NCBI GenBank assembly: GCA_028821265.1
Contig: JAPPGU010000036.1
Span: 1-64,000, forward strand
Source: a bacterium
Lineage (GTDB): Bacteria > Actinomycetota > Acidimicrobiia > Spongiisociales > Spongiisociaceae
Reading direction: 5' to 3'
DNA: 64,000 nt
In this document: piece after piece, positions 18,894 to 32,317 of the stretch
Layout of the letters: each line of letters begins with the position of its first letter
Numbering within the stretch: the stretch's first letter is position 1
Made by a program: the position numbers and the translations under genes
The notes under the pieces: generated by a model
The model's database searches: none
Seen by the model: only the letters and a program-made list of their open reading frames with translations
What the model was told of the DNA's origin: nothing

Positions 18894-18970
18894 GGCGCAG
18901 GATCGTCTTTCGGACTGGGAACGGGTCTGGCTTCAGGGGCAGGGGTCTGTTGACCAACCGTCTGGGCACC

Positions 18971-19564
18971 CTAAACCTTGTCGGGTGGTGGACTCCTGAG
19001 TATACCGACTATCGCTGCCACCGTAGTGTCGAGATCGGCATTGACCACGACGTGGCCGAAGCGATGCCAACCCCGCTCGATCTGGGCCTCGGCCAGCTTG
19101 AGGCGGGTGGCGATCTGCGGCTCCGTCATCCCCCGGCGACCTCGCATCCTGGACTCCAGTTCGTCGAGGCTCGGAGGCATGAGGAAGATGGACAGAGCAT
19201 CCGGATAGGCCTCCATCACCTGGAAGGCACCGTTCAACTCGACATCGAGCAGGACGTCCTGCCCGGCGCCCAGGTGGGCGAAGACCTCATCATGGAGGGT
19301 TCCGTAGCGATTACCGGCGAACTCCGCCCACTCCAGCAACCGGCCGGCTTCGATCAGCTCCGCAAAGGCCTCGTCATCGATGAAGTAGTACTCGACCTCG
19401 TCGGTCTCGTCCGGCCGCTTGGCGCGGGTAGTGGCCGAGACGGCGAAATGAAAGCTGTGATGAGGCGCCAGGGCCCGGATGACGGTGTTCTTTCCGACAC
19501 CTGACGGCCCCGAGATTATTACCAGCCGACCGGGCCGGTGGGGGGCTGTCGCTTCGTGGCTCAG
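18971..19564 (-). CDS. gmk: guanylate kinase; predicted CTG start overlapping the mihF stop
   Basis: RLVIISGPSGVGKNTVIRAL...FHFAVSATTRAKRPDETDEVEYYFIDDEAF..LLEWAEFAGNRYGT; the track shows only the C-terminal part from an internal TTG. Confidence 0.93.
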   Translation of the reverse strand: MSHEATAPHRPGRLVIISGPSGVGKNTVIRALAPHHSFHFAVSATTRAKRPDETDEVEYYFIDDEAFAELIEAGRLLEWAEFAGNRYGTLHDEVFAHLGAGQDVLLDVELNGAFQVMEAYPDALSIFLMPPSLDELESRMRGRRGMTEPQIATRLKLAEAQIERGWHRFGHVVVNADLDTTVAAIVGILRSPPPDKV

Positions 19565-19872
19565 CTGAACTTGGCTAGGAGGGCGCTGCGCTGCCGCGCT
19601 CCGAGACCCCGGACCCGCCGGTTCTCGGCAATACCGAGCTCCTCCATGATCTGACCGGCCTTCACCTTCCCGGTTCTGGGCATGGAGGTAAGGACGGCAC
19701 TCACTTTGATGCCACTCACCATGGGGTCGTCGGTAGCCTGCTCGAGCAGTTCACCGAGCGACAACGACCCGTTCTTGAGCAAGCTCTTGATCTCGGCCCG
19801 CTTGCGGCGCGCCATCGCTGCCTTCTCCAATGCCCGTGCCCGTTGCTCGGCGTTCAACTGCGGAGGTGCCAT
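19561..19872 (-). CDS. mihF: actinobacterial integration host factor (mIHF)
   Basis: MAPPQLNAEQRARALEKAAMARRKRAEIKSLLKNGSLSLGELLEQA..VSAVLTSMPRTGKVKAGQIMEELGIAENRRVRGLGARQRSALL. Confidence 0.93.
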   Translation of the reverse strand: MAPPQLNAEQRARALEKAAMARRKRAEIKSLLKNGSLSLGELLEQATDDPMVSGIKVSAVLTSMPRTGKVKAGQIMEELGIAENRRVRGLGARQRSALLAKFS

Positions 19873-19984
19873 AAGGTTCCTTTGCCGTTCCTTCTCTAGC
19901 TGTACTGTTTCGACCCGACATGATGCGCCGGACCCATCCTCGTGAGGACCACGGCCTCGTGAAGACCTCGGCGCCGGACTGACT

Positions 19985-20056
19985 CTAGGAGGGTACTGAA
20001 AAATGTCCAACTGGCCCGGAAGGCCAACTGTCTCCGTCTCTTTCAGCACCACCTAG
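19985..20056 (-). repeat. R1 copy d (short)
   Basis: plus strand TAGGAGGGTACTGAAAAATGTCCAACTGGCCC...CCGTCTCTTTCAGCACCACCTAG. Confidence 0.85.
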
Positions 20057-20096
20057 CCAGCAATCCGTTCGCCTTCACAACCCGGGGCTGGGTTCA

Positions 20097-20263
20097 AGTG
20101 GTCTGCCTGTGGAATGGCGGTGTGGTATGGCGTCGGCAGCGGTGGTCCTCGCAAGGCCCGCTGACGAAGGCGTACCCGCAGCGGTACATCGAGGAAGCGG
20201 AACGCAGCGACAGGACACCGATGACCGCCCGACCACGCCTGGCTGTTCGCAGACAGACCACTA
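20097..20263. mobile_element. R2 long copy: MITE-like element with TIRs AGTGGTCTGCCTG / CAGACAGACCACT
   Basis: 13-bp TIRs matching (12/13) the 2249 inverted repeat, ~140 bp interior, right TIR contains the pyrF TAG stop. Confidence 0.6.
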
Positions 20264-21004
20264 GGCAAGCCCGAGACCGGAGAGGATGTCGAGAGCAGCC
20301 CGGCCTGGGTCCGGCGCTCCGGTAATGGCCCGGCCTATGACCAGGTAGTGAGCGCCCCGCTCGATCCCTTCGGAGGGCGTGGCTGCCCTGACCTGGTCGT
20401 GAGCGTCGACGCCGACCGGTCGGATGCCGGGCGCGACCCGCAGCAGTTGGGGGGCCACATCCGCTATCACGCCCAGCTCGCGAACCGAGGTGATCACGCC
20501 TTCGCAGCCGGCCTCACGGGCTAGCCGGGCTCGCACCGCGGCCAGCCTCCCAGGTGTCGCAGCCATCCCGGTCGCCGCCAGCGCATCCTGATCGAGGCTC
20601 GTGAGAACGGTGATGGCGAGTATCCCGGCGGGGCGGGAGCCCGCACCCTCTCGCAGACCCTGGACCGCTGCCTCCAGCATGGCCCTGCCCCCGGCGGCGT
20701 GAGCAGTGACCCATCGGGCGCCCGCCTCCCCCAGATGGCGCGCCGCCGCCCTGACGGTGTTGGGGATGTCATGCAGCTTCGCGTCGGCGAATACCGGCTT
20801 TCCCAGCCGTCCGATCACCCCCACGATGGCGGGACCGGGACCGGTCAGAAGCTCGAGCCCGACCTTGAACCCGCCCACGTGCGGCGAGAGGTCCCGGGCG
20901 AGGCGGGCGGCGTCCTCGCCGGTCGGAACGTCGAGAGCCACAAGTACGGGGTTGTACGGTCCGCTCTCGCCGGGGTCGGGTCCATCGGCCATGCTGACGG
21001 TCAT
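20261..21004 (-). CDS. pyrF: orotidine 5'-phosphate decarboxylase
   Basis: VALDVPTGEDAARLARDLSPHVGGFKVGLEL, VFADAKLHDIPNTV, VTAHAAGG, VAPGIRP. Confidence 0.93.
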   Translation of the reverse strand: MTVSMADGPDPGESGPYNPVLVALDVPTGEDAARLARDLSPHVGGFKVGLELLTGPGPAIVGVIGRLGKPVFADAKLHDIPNTVRAAARHLGEAGARWVTAHAAGGRAMLEAAVQGLREGAGSRPAGILAITVLTSLDQDALAATGMAATPGRLAAVRARLAREAGCEGVITSVRELGVIADVAPQLLRVAPGIRPVGVDAHDQVRAATPSEGIERGAHYLVIGRAITGAPDPGRAALDILSGLGLA

Positions 21005-21917
21005 GGTAGGGAGTCCTCCCGGAGGGCAACGCCCACCAGGTCGGACACCTGTTCCACGCCACGGGACCGGCACCATCTCGCCAGTTCGCGGTCGATACGC
21101 CGCGCCGCCCGGGGCTCCGCGAAATGGGCCGTCCCTATCGCCACCGCGCCTGCTCCCGCCATGAGGTACTCCACCACATCCGCGCCCCTGGTCACCCCGC
21201 CACAACCCAGGATCGGAAGCCCTGGAAGCCGGGTTGCCACCTCCATGACGGCCCGCAACGCGATCGGTTTGAGCGGGGGGCCGGAGTAGCCGCCGCTCCC
21301 CGTGGCCACCCGGGGGGTCCCCGACTCGATGTCGATGGCGGCGCCCCACACGGTGTTGCCGATCACAACCCAGTCGGCGCCCGCATTCCAGACGGATGCG
21401 GCTATCGCCACGATGTCCGAGGCGTTCGGCGACAGCTTGGCCGAGACAGGGCCCGAGGCGGCGTTCCGAACCGCCTCGATCACCCGGGCCGACGCGTCCG
21501 GATCGAGGGCGATCAGCCCGTGCCCGTCGAGGTTGGGACAGGACAGGTTGACCTCCACCGCCTCCACGCCGCCCTCCTCGAGGCCCCTGGCCACCGTGGC
21601 GAAACCGGCCGGATGATGACCGACCGCCGAGCCCCAGACAGGGACGCCGGCGCTGTCCAGCAGGGGACCGAACTCCGCCAGCCAGGCTTCGATGCCGGGG
21701 TTCTGGATGCCGATCGCGTTGAGCATGCCCACTCCGGCGGGCGCTAGGCGGGGAGGCGGGTTACCGGTCCAGGGCTCGGGCGCCACGGACTTCGCCACCA
21801 GCGCCCCGTAGTGGTCGGGAGACGCCACCGATACGAAATCGACCGCCGAGCCCACGGTTCCAGAGGCCCCCACGAGGGGAGAGCGGAGCGTGACCGGCCC
21901 CAGGGCGACCGAGCGGT

Positions 21918-21930
<13 letters not shown>
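21001..21930 (-). CDS. pyrD: dihydroorotate dehydrogenase
   Basis: [25 protein letters not shown]..., [41 protein letters not shown]; start TTG 21930 or CTG 21921. Confidence 0.93.
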
Positions 21931-25162
<3,232 letters not shown>

Positions 25163-25163
<1 letters not shown>

Positions 25164-26326
25164 CAGCAGTCCTCCGTTCCGAGCCCCATGAGGGCCAGGA
25201 AGTCGTCGAACAGCCCCAGCGCATCGTGTGGGCCGGGGGCCGCTTCCGGGTGGTACTGGACCGACATGGCGGGGATGTCCAGGCATCGCAACCCTTCCAG
25301 GGTCCCGTCGTTGAGGTTCTGATGGGTGGGCCGCACCTCACCGAAGTCGCTTGTGACCTGCTGGGGCAGGAGGTCGGGACCGGCCAGACCCTTGCGCTCA
25401 GGCGCCTTCCGGCCTTCCAGCGACCAGAGGTCGACCGCGAACCCGTGATTCTGGGCGGTGATCTCCACCCGGCCGTCCTCGAGGCGGCGGACCGGATGGT
25501 TGCCGCCGTGGTGGCCGAAGGGGAGTTTGAACGTGGTGGCGCCGAGAGCCAGGCCGATCACCTGGTGGCCCAGGCATATGCCGAACACGGGAACGCCGCC
25601 GAGCAACGCCCGCACCGTGCCGATGGTGTGCTCGAGCGGCTCGGGATCCCCCGGCCCGTTGGTCAGGAAGACGCCGGTCGGATCGAGACCGAGAATGTCC
25701 TCGGCGGTGCAGGTCGCCGGCAGGACATGGACCTCCAGCCCGCGCCCGGCCATCCGCCTGCCTATGTCGCGCTTCATGCCGAGGTCGATGGCCACCACCC
25801 GGCCCACCGGATCACCATCAGGATCGAACCGGTACGGCTCCGGGGTGGAAACGCCGGTAGCCAGGTCCTGCCCTTCCATCCGGGGGGCCTCCGCGGCCAG
25901 CACCGCCAGCTCCTCGGGCCCGACCCCGGCGCCTATGGCGACCGGCATCGCCCCTCGGTCCCGCAGGTGGCGGGTGAGCCGCCGGGTGTCGAGGTCGGCG
26001 AGGGCCACCATCTCGTGGGACCGCAGGTAGGCGGCCAGGGTTCCCTCGGCGCGCCAGTTGGAGTGCCGGAGCGACAGCGAACGGACGATCAGGCCGCGGG
26101 CGGCCGGCCTGGCGGCCTGATCGTCGTAGTCGCTGACCCCGTAGTTGCCGATGTGCGGCGAGGTCATGACCACCACCTGGCCGGCATAGGAAGGATCGGA
26201 CAGCACCTCCTGGTAGCCGGTCATGGAGGTGTTGAACACGGCTTCTCCGACCCGGACCCCTTCCACGCCCACGGATCTACCCTCGAATACCTCCCCGTCG
26301 GCCGTAACCAGGAACCCGCTGCTCAT
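25163..26326 (-). CDS. carA: carbamoyl-phosphate synthase small subunit
   Basis: [34 protein letters not shown]. Confidence 0.96.
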
Positions 26327-27645
26327 CGGAGCGCTCCGGCCCCGGGAGACGGAGCGGGCACGTCGAGCCGCGCTGAGTCATGCGTGAGGAGTCCCTCGCG
26401 GAACGTGAAGCGGACCCGACCGGCCAGCGGCACTCCTGTGAACAGGGAGTTGGCCGACTTGGACAGGAACAGCTCGGGAGTCCACTGCTCGTGCCAGTCC
26501 ACCACCACCAGGTTGGCCGGTATGCCGGGTTCGATCCAGTTGCCGTGGTCCTCGAGCGAGGCAATCGTCGCCGGGGTGACCGACATCCGCTCGAAAAGCA
26601 GCCGAGGGTCCGGATCAAGGACGGCGCGGACGGCGGAGAAGGCCGTCTCCAGTCCGGTCACGCCCTTGGGCGCCTCCTCGAACGGAACGTCCTTCTCGTG
26701 GGCGGCGTGGGGCGCATGGTCGGTGGCGACCGCATCGATCACGCCGTCGCGGAGCCCGTCACGGAGTGCCTCGATGTCGGCAGGCGTGCGGAGCGGCGGA
26801 TACATCTTGGCCACCGGATCCATCGACAACACCTGGTGGTCGGAGAACCAGAGGTGATGCGGGCTCACCTCGGCGGTCACGTTCACCCCCCGGTGGCGGG
26901 CGGACTCGATCAGGTCCAGGGTCCCGGCACAGCTGACGTGCTGGACGTGATAAGCGGCGCCGGTCAACTTGGCTACGGCCAGATCACGGGCCACGATCAC
27001 CGTCTCGGCCTGGGTCGGGATCCCTCCCATGCCGAGCAACGACGACACCCGGCCCTCATGCATATGCCCGCCCCGTCCCAGTCCGGGGTCCTCGGCGTGC
27101 TGGGCGATCACGCCACCCCTCGACTGCAGGTACTCCATGGCCCGCCGGAGCAGGCCCGAGTCGGCCACCGTGACACCGTCGTCGGTGAAGAGCCGCACGC
27201 CGGCGGCGAACAGATCGTCCAGATGGGATAGCCGGAGGCCTTCCATTCCCATCGTGATGCATCCGGCCGGGATCACGTCGACCAGCCCCACCTGCCGGCC
27301 CCGGTCGGTGATGTAGCGGGCCAGGTGGCCCGAGTCGGTGGGCGGATCCGTGTTGGGCATGGCGACCACCGCGGTGAACCCCCCGGCGGCGGCCGCCCGG
27401 GATCCCGAGGCGATGTCCTCCTTCCACTCCTGGCCCGGCTCCCGGAGGTGGGTATGGAGGTCTACGAAACCGGGCCCTACCACCAGGCCGGAGACATCGA
27501 TGATCTGCCGGCCTGCGCGGGTGCCCTCCGTGACCTCCGGGTGAGGCCCCACGGCGGTCACCCGGCCGTCATCGATGAGGACGTCGGCCCGGATCCGGCC
27601 GCTCGGGGTGAGAACACCACCTCCCGTCAGGAGGATCCCGCTCAT
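26323..27645 (-). CDS. pyrC: dihydroorotase
   Basis: GPGFVDLHTHLREPGQEWKEDIASGSRAAAAGGFTAVVAMPNTDPP, ATDHAPHAAHEK. Confidence 0.96.
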   Translation of the reverse strand: MSGILLTGGGVLTPSGRIRADVLIDDGRVTAVGPHPEVTEGTRAGRQIIDVSGLVVGPGFVDLHTHLREPGQEWKEDIASGSRAAAAGGFTAVVAMPNTDPPTDSGHLARYITDRGRQVGLVDVIPAGCITMGMEGLRLSHLDDLFAAGVRLFTDDGVTVADSGLLRRAMEYLQSRGGVIAQHAEDPGLGRGGHMHEGRVSSLLGMGGIPTQAETVIVARDLAVAKLTGAAYHVQHVSCAGTLDLIESARHRGVNVTAEVSPHHLWFSDHQVLSMDPVAKMYPPLRTPADIEALRDGLRDGVIDAVATDHAPHAAHEKDVPFEEAPKGVTGLETAFSAVRAVLDPDPRLLFERMSVTPATIASLEDHGNWIEPGIPANLVVVDWHEQWTPELFLSKSANSLFTGVPLAGRVRFTFREGLLTHDSARLDVPAPSPGAGALR

Positions 27646-28550
27646 CCCTTACCCCCTAGCAGGCGGAACAGGATGGCCATCCGCACCGCCACCCCGTTGG
27701 TGACCTGGTCCAGAATCAGCGCCCGGGGATGACCGGCCACCACGTCGTCGATCTCCACACCCCGGTTCATCGGCCCGGGGTGGAGCACCACCGCATCGGC
27801 GGGAAGGCGGGCGAAGCGGTCGCGGGTCATGCCGTAGCGGGATACGTACTCGGGTAACGAGGGAAACACCGAGGCGCCTCCCCGCTCGGTCTGGATCCGC
27901 AGCAGGTAGGCGGCGTCGACCGACCCCACCACCGCGTCGAAGTCGTCGGTCGTCTCGACCGGCCAGCCTTCGCAATTCACCGGTTGGAGGGTCCTGGGTG
28001 CGACCAGAGTCACGCTGGCGCCCAGAGTGGTGAGGGCGAACACGTTGGACCGGGCCACCCGCGAGTGGCGAATGTCGCCCACGATGGCCACCCGCAGCCC
28101 GTGCAGATCGCCGAATCGCCGACGCAGGGTGAGGGCGTCCAGCATGGCCTGGGTGGGATGCTGATGGGCGCCGTCGCCGGCGTTGATGACCTGGCACCCG
28201 GTCCATCCGGCTATCCGCCATGGTGCGCCGGCGGCCCGGTGGCGCACCACCATCAGGTCCACACCCATGGCTTCGATGGTCAGCGCAGTGTCCTTGAGGC
28301 TCTCCCCCTTGGACAGGGACGAACCGGATGCGGAGAAGCTCATCACGTCGGCCGACAGTGCTCGTGCGGCCCGCTCGAACGACAGCCGGGTACGGGTGGA
28401 GCTCTCGAAGAACAGGTTGGCCACCAGCTTGCCCTGGAGAGCGGGGACTTTGGGAATCGGGCGGGACAGCACCCGGGTGAACTCGTCAGCCAGGTCCAGT
28501 ATCTCCTCGAGGTCGTTCCGGGTTAGGCCCTCGGTGGTGAGGAAGTTCAA
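27642..28550 (-). CDS. pyrB: aspartate carbamoyltransferase catalytic subunit (TTG start)
   Basis: [54 protein letters not shown] overlap with pyrR stop. Confidence 0.95.
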   Translation of the reverse strand: MNFLTTEGLTRNDLEEILDLADEFTRVLSRPIPKVPALQGKLVANLFFESSTRTRLSFERAARALSADVMSFSASGSSLSKGESLKDTALTIEAMGVDLMVVRHRAAGAPWRIAGWTGCQVINAGDGAHQHPTQAMLDALTLRRRFGDLHGLRVAIVGDIRHSRVARSNVFALTTLGASVTLVAPRTLQPVNCEGWPVETTDDFDAVVGSVDAAYLLRIQTERGGASVFPSLPEYVSRYGMTRDRFARLPADAVVLHPGPMNRGVEIDDVVAGHPRALILDQVTNGVAVRMAILFRLLGGKG

Positions 28551-29077
28551 CTCCGTGCCCCCTCCACCCACACCCCGTCCTCGCCCCCGTCGATCTCGCC
28601 CAGCCTCACCGAGACCCGTTCGGCCACAGAGGTCGGAAGGTTGCGCCCGACGTGGTCGGGACGGATCGGGAGCTGGCGGTGTCCCCGGTCCACCAGTACG
28701 GCCAGGCGCACCGCCTCCGGCCGTCCGAAGTCGTTCAAGGCATCCAGCGCAGCCCGCACGGTGCGGCCCGTGTAGAGGACATCGTCGACCAGCACCACGG
28801 TCCGGGCGGTGATGTCGACCGGAAGCTGTGTCCCCGACAGCGGGGTGGTGGGCCTGGTCGACAGGTCGTCCCGGTGCAGGCCGATGTCCAGGGCGCCCAC
28901 CGGCACCTGGGCGCCCCCGACCTCCTCGATGACCGCCGCGATACGGTGGGCGAGCGGCACGCCTCGGGTGTGGATCCCCACCAGAACCGGAAGGACGTCC
29001 CTCGACTTCTCGATGATCTCGTGAGAGATGCGGGTCAGCGACCGCCTGACGTCGGCGTCGGCCATCACCATGGGCAT
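28547..29077 (-). CDS. pyrR: PyrR bifunctional regulator / uracil phosphoribosyltransferase
   Basis: [52 protein letters not shown]. Confidence 0.95.
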   Translation of the reverse strand: MPMVMADADVRRSLTRISHEIIEKSRDVLPVLVGIHTRGVPLAHRIAAVIEEVGGAQVPVGALDIGLHRDDLSTRPTTPLSGTQLPVDITARTVVLVDDVLYTGRTVRAALDALNDFGRPEAVRLAVLVDRGHRQLPIRPDHVGRNLPTSVAERVSVRLGEIDGGEDGVWVEGARS

Positions 29078-29419
29078 CAGCTACCTGCGTCCTCCTCGGG
29101 GCCACGTATCAACCGGAAGGGGTGAGGGGAAGCGGTACGGGAAGGCACGCCGGAGCGTGCTCGCCGCGGCTCGGGCGCCGCTTGGCGCGAACTCGGGTCT
29201 CCTTCCCGGCCTCACCGGACCGGATTAAAGGTTCGGGCAACGCTAGCAGGATCGGAGCGTCCCGAAGACCGGGACCTGCGTTCCTGAGCCCTGCGGGGAC
29301 GTACCCGGTCCGGCGATCACCCCACTTCCCATCCCGCAGGACGGCCATCCATCGGCGGGCGGCATCGGGCGTGTCGCACCCGCGGTTCTTGTCACATCCT
29401 CGTCCTATGCTGTTAACCA

Positions 29420-29605
29420 ACCGTAAATACCAGCAGTCCGGTTCGGACGTCGACCGGATCACACGAGGTCAGATCGTCGAGCAGCCCGCCCGGGCACGGC
29501 GGGACGCGCTCGACACCAGGTGGTGGCGGCAGGGGGAGGGCCCGGCGGGCGGAACCCGTCGGTCGCGATTTTCGCGTTCTTCGTCGGTTCGGGCGCCCGG
29601 TGTGT
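29420..29605 (+). ncRNA. R3 copy C: diverged structured-RNA-like element
   Basis: GTCGAGC-ag-CCCGCC..GGCGGG-acgc-GCTCGAC, AGGTGGTGGCGG..., CCGGCGGG-CGGAA-CCCGTCGG, CGATTTTCGCG tail; same arrangement as copies A and B. Confidence 0.5.
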
Positions 29606-29708
29606 GCGGAGCCATCACCCGTGGGCAGCCGGCCGGCCAACCACATGGTCGTCACCGATCAGACCGGTTGGCAAGGACCCACAAGAAGGATCGGGACATG
29701 CCACCGGC

Positions 29709-30098
29709 TCAGTCCTCGGTGCGGATCTGCCCGGCTAGGGCCGAGAGCACGCCGTTGACGAAGGCGCCGCTCTTCTTCGTCGAGTATCTCTTGGCCAACT
29801 CCACCGCTTCGTTCAGCACCACCGCCGTCGGAGTCGACTCGTGAAGGAGTTCGTACAGAGCGAGGCGCAGGATGGTCCGGTCCACCACCGGCATCCGGTG
29901 CAGGGGCCAGCGCTCCGAGGCCGACTCGATCCGCCGGTCGAGATCACGTTGATGGATCCTGACGCCCGCTGCGTAGCGCTTGGCCTTGCCGGTGAGTCCG
30001 GCGGTCGGGTCTACGTCACTCCGCAGGTCGGCCTGGTAGAGAGCGGCCAGCGCCGCGGCCCGCGGGTCGCGGGCGGCCTTGGAAGCGTGCTCGACCAT
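29709..30098 (-). CDS. nusB: transcription antitermination factor NusB
   Basis: RAAALAALYQADLRSD, VDRTILRLALYELLHESTPTAVVLNEAVELAKRYSTKKSGAFVNGVLSAL. Confidence 0.95.
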   Translation of the reverse strand: MVEHASKAARDPRAAALAALYQADLRSDVDPTAGLTGKAKRYAAGVRIHQRDLDRRIESASERWPLHRMPVVDRTILRLALYELLHESTPTAVVLNEAVELAKRYSTKKSGAFVNGVLSALAGQIRTED

Positions 30099-30110
30099 AT
30101 CCCGCCACCG

Positions 30111-30668
30111 TCAAGCCCGGGAAATGTAGGTGCCGGAGCGGGTGTCCACCTTGATGGTGTCACCGGCTTCGATGAACAGCGGCGCCTGGACCACCAGGCC
30201 GGTTTCGAGCGTGACCGGCTTGGTGGCGCCCGACACCCGGTCACCCCGGACCGCGGGTTCAGCCATGGCGACCTCCAACGCGACCGAGGCGGGCAACTCT
30301 ACGCCGATCGGGTTGCCTTCGTACAGTGGAAGCATCACGGTCGCGCCGTCGGTTATGTAGTTGGCGGCCTCGCCCACGTCCTCTTCAGCAATCGCGAACT
30401 GGGCGTAGGTCTCGAGGTTCATGAAGTGGTAGCCCATGTCGTCGCGGTAGAGGAACTGATGGTCCCGCCGGTCGATGATCGCCTGCGGCACGTTCTCATC
30501 GGCACGGAAGGTGCGATCGACCACGGCGCCGGTGACCAGGTTCTTCAGCTTCATGCGGACGAATGCCCGCCCCTTGCCGGGTTTGACGTGCTGCTGCTCG
30601 ACGATCAAGAACAACCCGTCCGGCAGGTCGAGCGCCATGCCCGACTTGACATCGTTGGTGGAAACCAT
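30111..30668 (-). CDS. efp: elongation factor P
   Basis: MVSTNDVKSGMALDLPDGLFLIVEQQHVKPGKGRAFVRMKLKNL. Confidence 0.97.
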   Translation of the reverse strand: MVSTNDVKSGMALDLPDGLFLIVEQQHVKPGKGRAFVRMKLKNLVTGAVVDRTFRADENVPQAIIDRRDHQFLYRDDMGYHFMNLETYAQFAIAEEDVGEAANYITDGATVMLPLYEGNPIGVELPASVALEVAMAEPAVRGDRVSGATKPVTLETGLVVQAPLFIEAGDTIKVDTRSGTYISRA

Positions 30669-30773
30669 GGCGCGATTCTAGGAGAATGACTCCGCACGAC
30701 GATCGCTCCGGGCTCTGCTCGGACTCCAGGCGGTCCCCGGGTGCTTCACGGCGACCGGGAACCAGTCGAGGAG

Positions 30774-32300
30774 TCAGCCCGATACGCCGACCGCCGCCAG
30801 GCCGAGCCTCAGCGCTGCCTCGTCCACGTACTCGACCACCGGATCCCCGATCTCGCGCAGCAGCACCATGCGGAGGCCGGATGCGGTGCGCTTCTTGTCC
30901 CGCTGGACCAGCCGGAGGATGGCATCGGGGGAGGCATCGTCTACACGGGTCGGCAGGCCCAGACGCTCCAGGGGAACCCGCACCCGGGCTTCGTCGAACC
31001 CGAGGCGGTCAGCGGATACGGCCGCGGCCGCCACCATCCCCACCGCTACCGCGTGGCCATGGGATAGCCCGCACACCACTTCCACGCCGTGGCCCAGGGT
31101 GTGCCCGAAGTTGAGGATCGCCCGGCGGCCGGTCTCCCGGAAGTCCTCCGACACCACGTCCGCCTTGACCGCCACCGCCCGGCTCACCACCTCGGCCATG
31201 GGGAAGGCCGGTCCATGCTCCATGAACACGTCCACCAGCCTCGGGTCGGCGATGAAGCCCGCCTTGACCGCCTCGGCCGATCCCTCCAGCAGGAGCGGCT
31301 CCGGGAGCCGGCTCAGCACGTCGAGGTTGATGGCGACCCGCGACGGATGCCAGAAGGACCCGACCAAATTCTTGCCCATCACGTTGATGCCGGTCTTGCC
31401 GCCGATGGAGGCATCGATGGCGCCCAGGAGTGTGGTCGGCACCAGGATCGATTCGATACCCCGCAGCCAGGTGGCCGCCACGAATCCGGCCAGGTCGGTG
31501 ACCGCCCCGCCGCCGACTCCGACGATGGTGTCGTGCCTTCCCAGGTTGAGCTCCGCGAGCCGGCCGTAGAGCATCGCCAGGGTCTCAATGGACTTGGCCT
31601 CGTCGCGGTCGGGCACCTCGATCAAGGTGGCCCTCTCCCCGGAACCGAGCAGTTCGAGCACCGACCCGGCAACCGGGCGGGAACCCGGCTGGCAGATGAC
31701 CACCGCCTGCTCACGGCCCGAGGATGCCGGAAGGAGACGATGCGGCAGACCGGGTCCGATCAGTACCTCCGACGCGTCGCCGACCGGCACCCGGGCGCAA
31801 CCGATGACCTCGGAGACCACCTCGTCAACCGGACGGTCCGCATCGATCCGGTAGTGAGCGGCCTGCCGCGAGAGGCTGTGGCGACCGGCCCGGATCTTCG
31901 CCAATCGGGATGCGATGTCGGAACCCTCCAGCAACGGACGGTCCTCCCCTCCGATCCGCCCGGCGAGCACCCCGGCGGGTGCGTCCAACCACGCCACCAC
32001 GCCAGAGCGGCGCATGGCTTCCACGCCGGCCCGGTCGAGAACCGCCCCGCCACCGGTCGCTATCACCCGGCCGGAAACGCCCGGCGCCGACTCGGCCGAC
32101 AGGCGGCGTATCTCGGCGCCCTCCATCTCACGAAAGGCCGCCTCGCCGTGCTCCTCGAAGATGCTCGCGATGGACTTGCCGGCTCGCTCCTCCACCAGCG
32201 CGTCGACATCCACGAACCCCCGATCCGTGATGGCGGCGATGTGGCGACCGACCGTGCTCTTCCCGCTGCCCATCATGCCGATGAGCCAAAGGTTCCCCAT
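30774..32300 (-). CDS. fusion: shikimate kinase + 3-dehydroquinate synthase
   Basis: MGNLWLIGMMGSGKSTVGRHIA (AroK) ... IVGVGGGAVTDLAGFVAATWLRGI, PTTLLGAIDASIGGKTGIN, LNFGHTLGHGVE (AroB) in one uninterrupted frame. Confidence 0.93.
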   Translation of the reverse strand: MGNLWLIGMMGSGKSTVGRHIAAITDRGFVDVDALVEERAGKSIASIFEEHGEAAFREMEGAEIRRLSAESAPGVSGRVIATGGGAVLDRAGVEAMRRSGVVAWLDAPAGVLAGRIGGEDRPLLEGSDIASRLAKIRAGRHSLSRQAAHYRIDADRPVDEVVSEVIGCARVPVGDASEVLIGPGLPHRLLPASSGREQAVVICQPGSRPVAGSVLELLGSGERATLIEVPDRDEAKSIETLAMLYGRLAELNLGRHDTIVGVGGGAVTDLAGFVAATWLRGIESILVPTTLLGAIDASIGGKTGINVMGKNLVGSFWHPSRVAINLDVLSRLPEPLLLEGSAEAVKAGFIADPRLVDVFMEHGPAFPMAEVVSRAVAVKADVVSEDFRETGRRAILNFGHTLGHGVEVVCGLSHGHAVAVGMVAAAAVSADRLGFDEARVRVPLERLGLPTRVDDASPDAILRLVQRDKKRTASGLRMVLLREIGDPVVEYVDEAALRLGLAAVGVSG

Positions 32301-32317
32301 CGCCCTACAGGGCGCCA

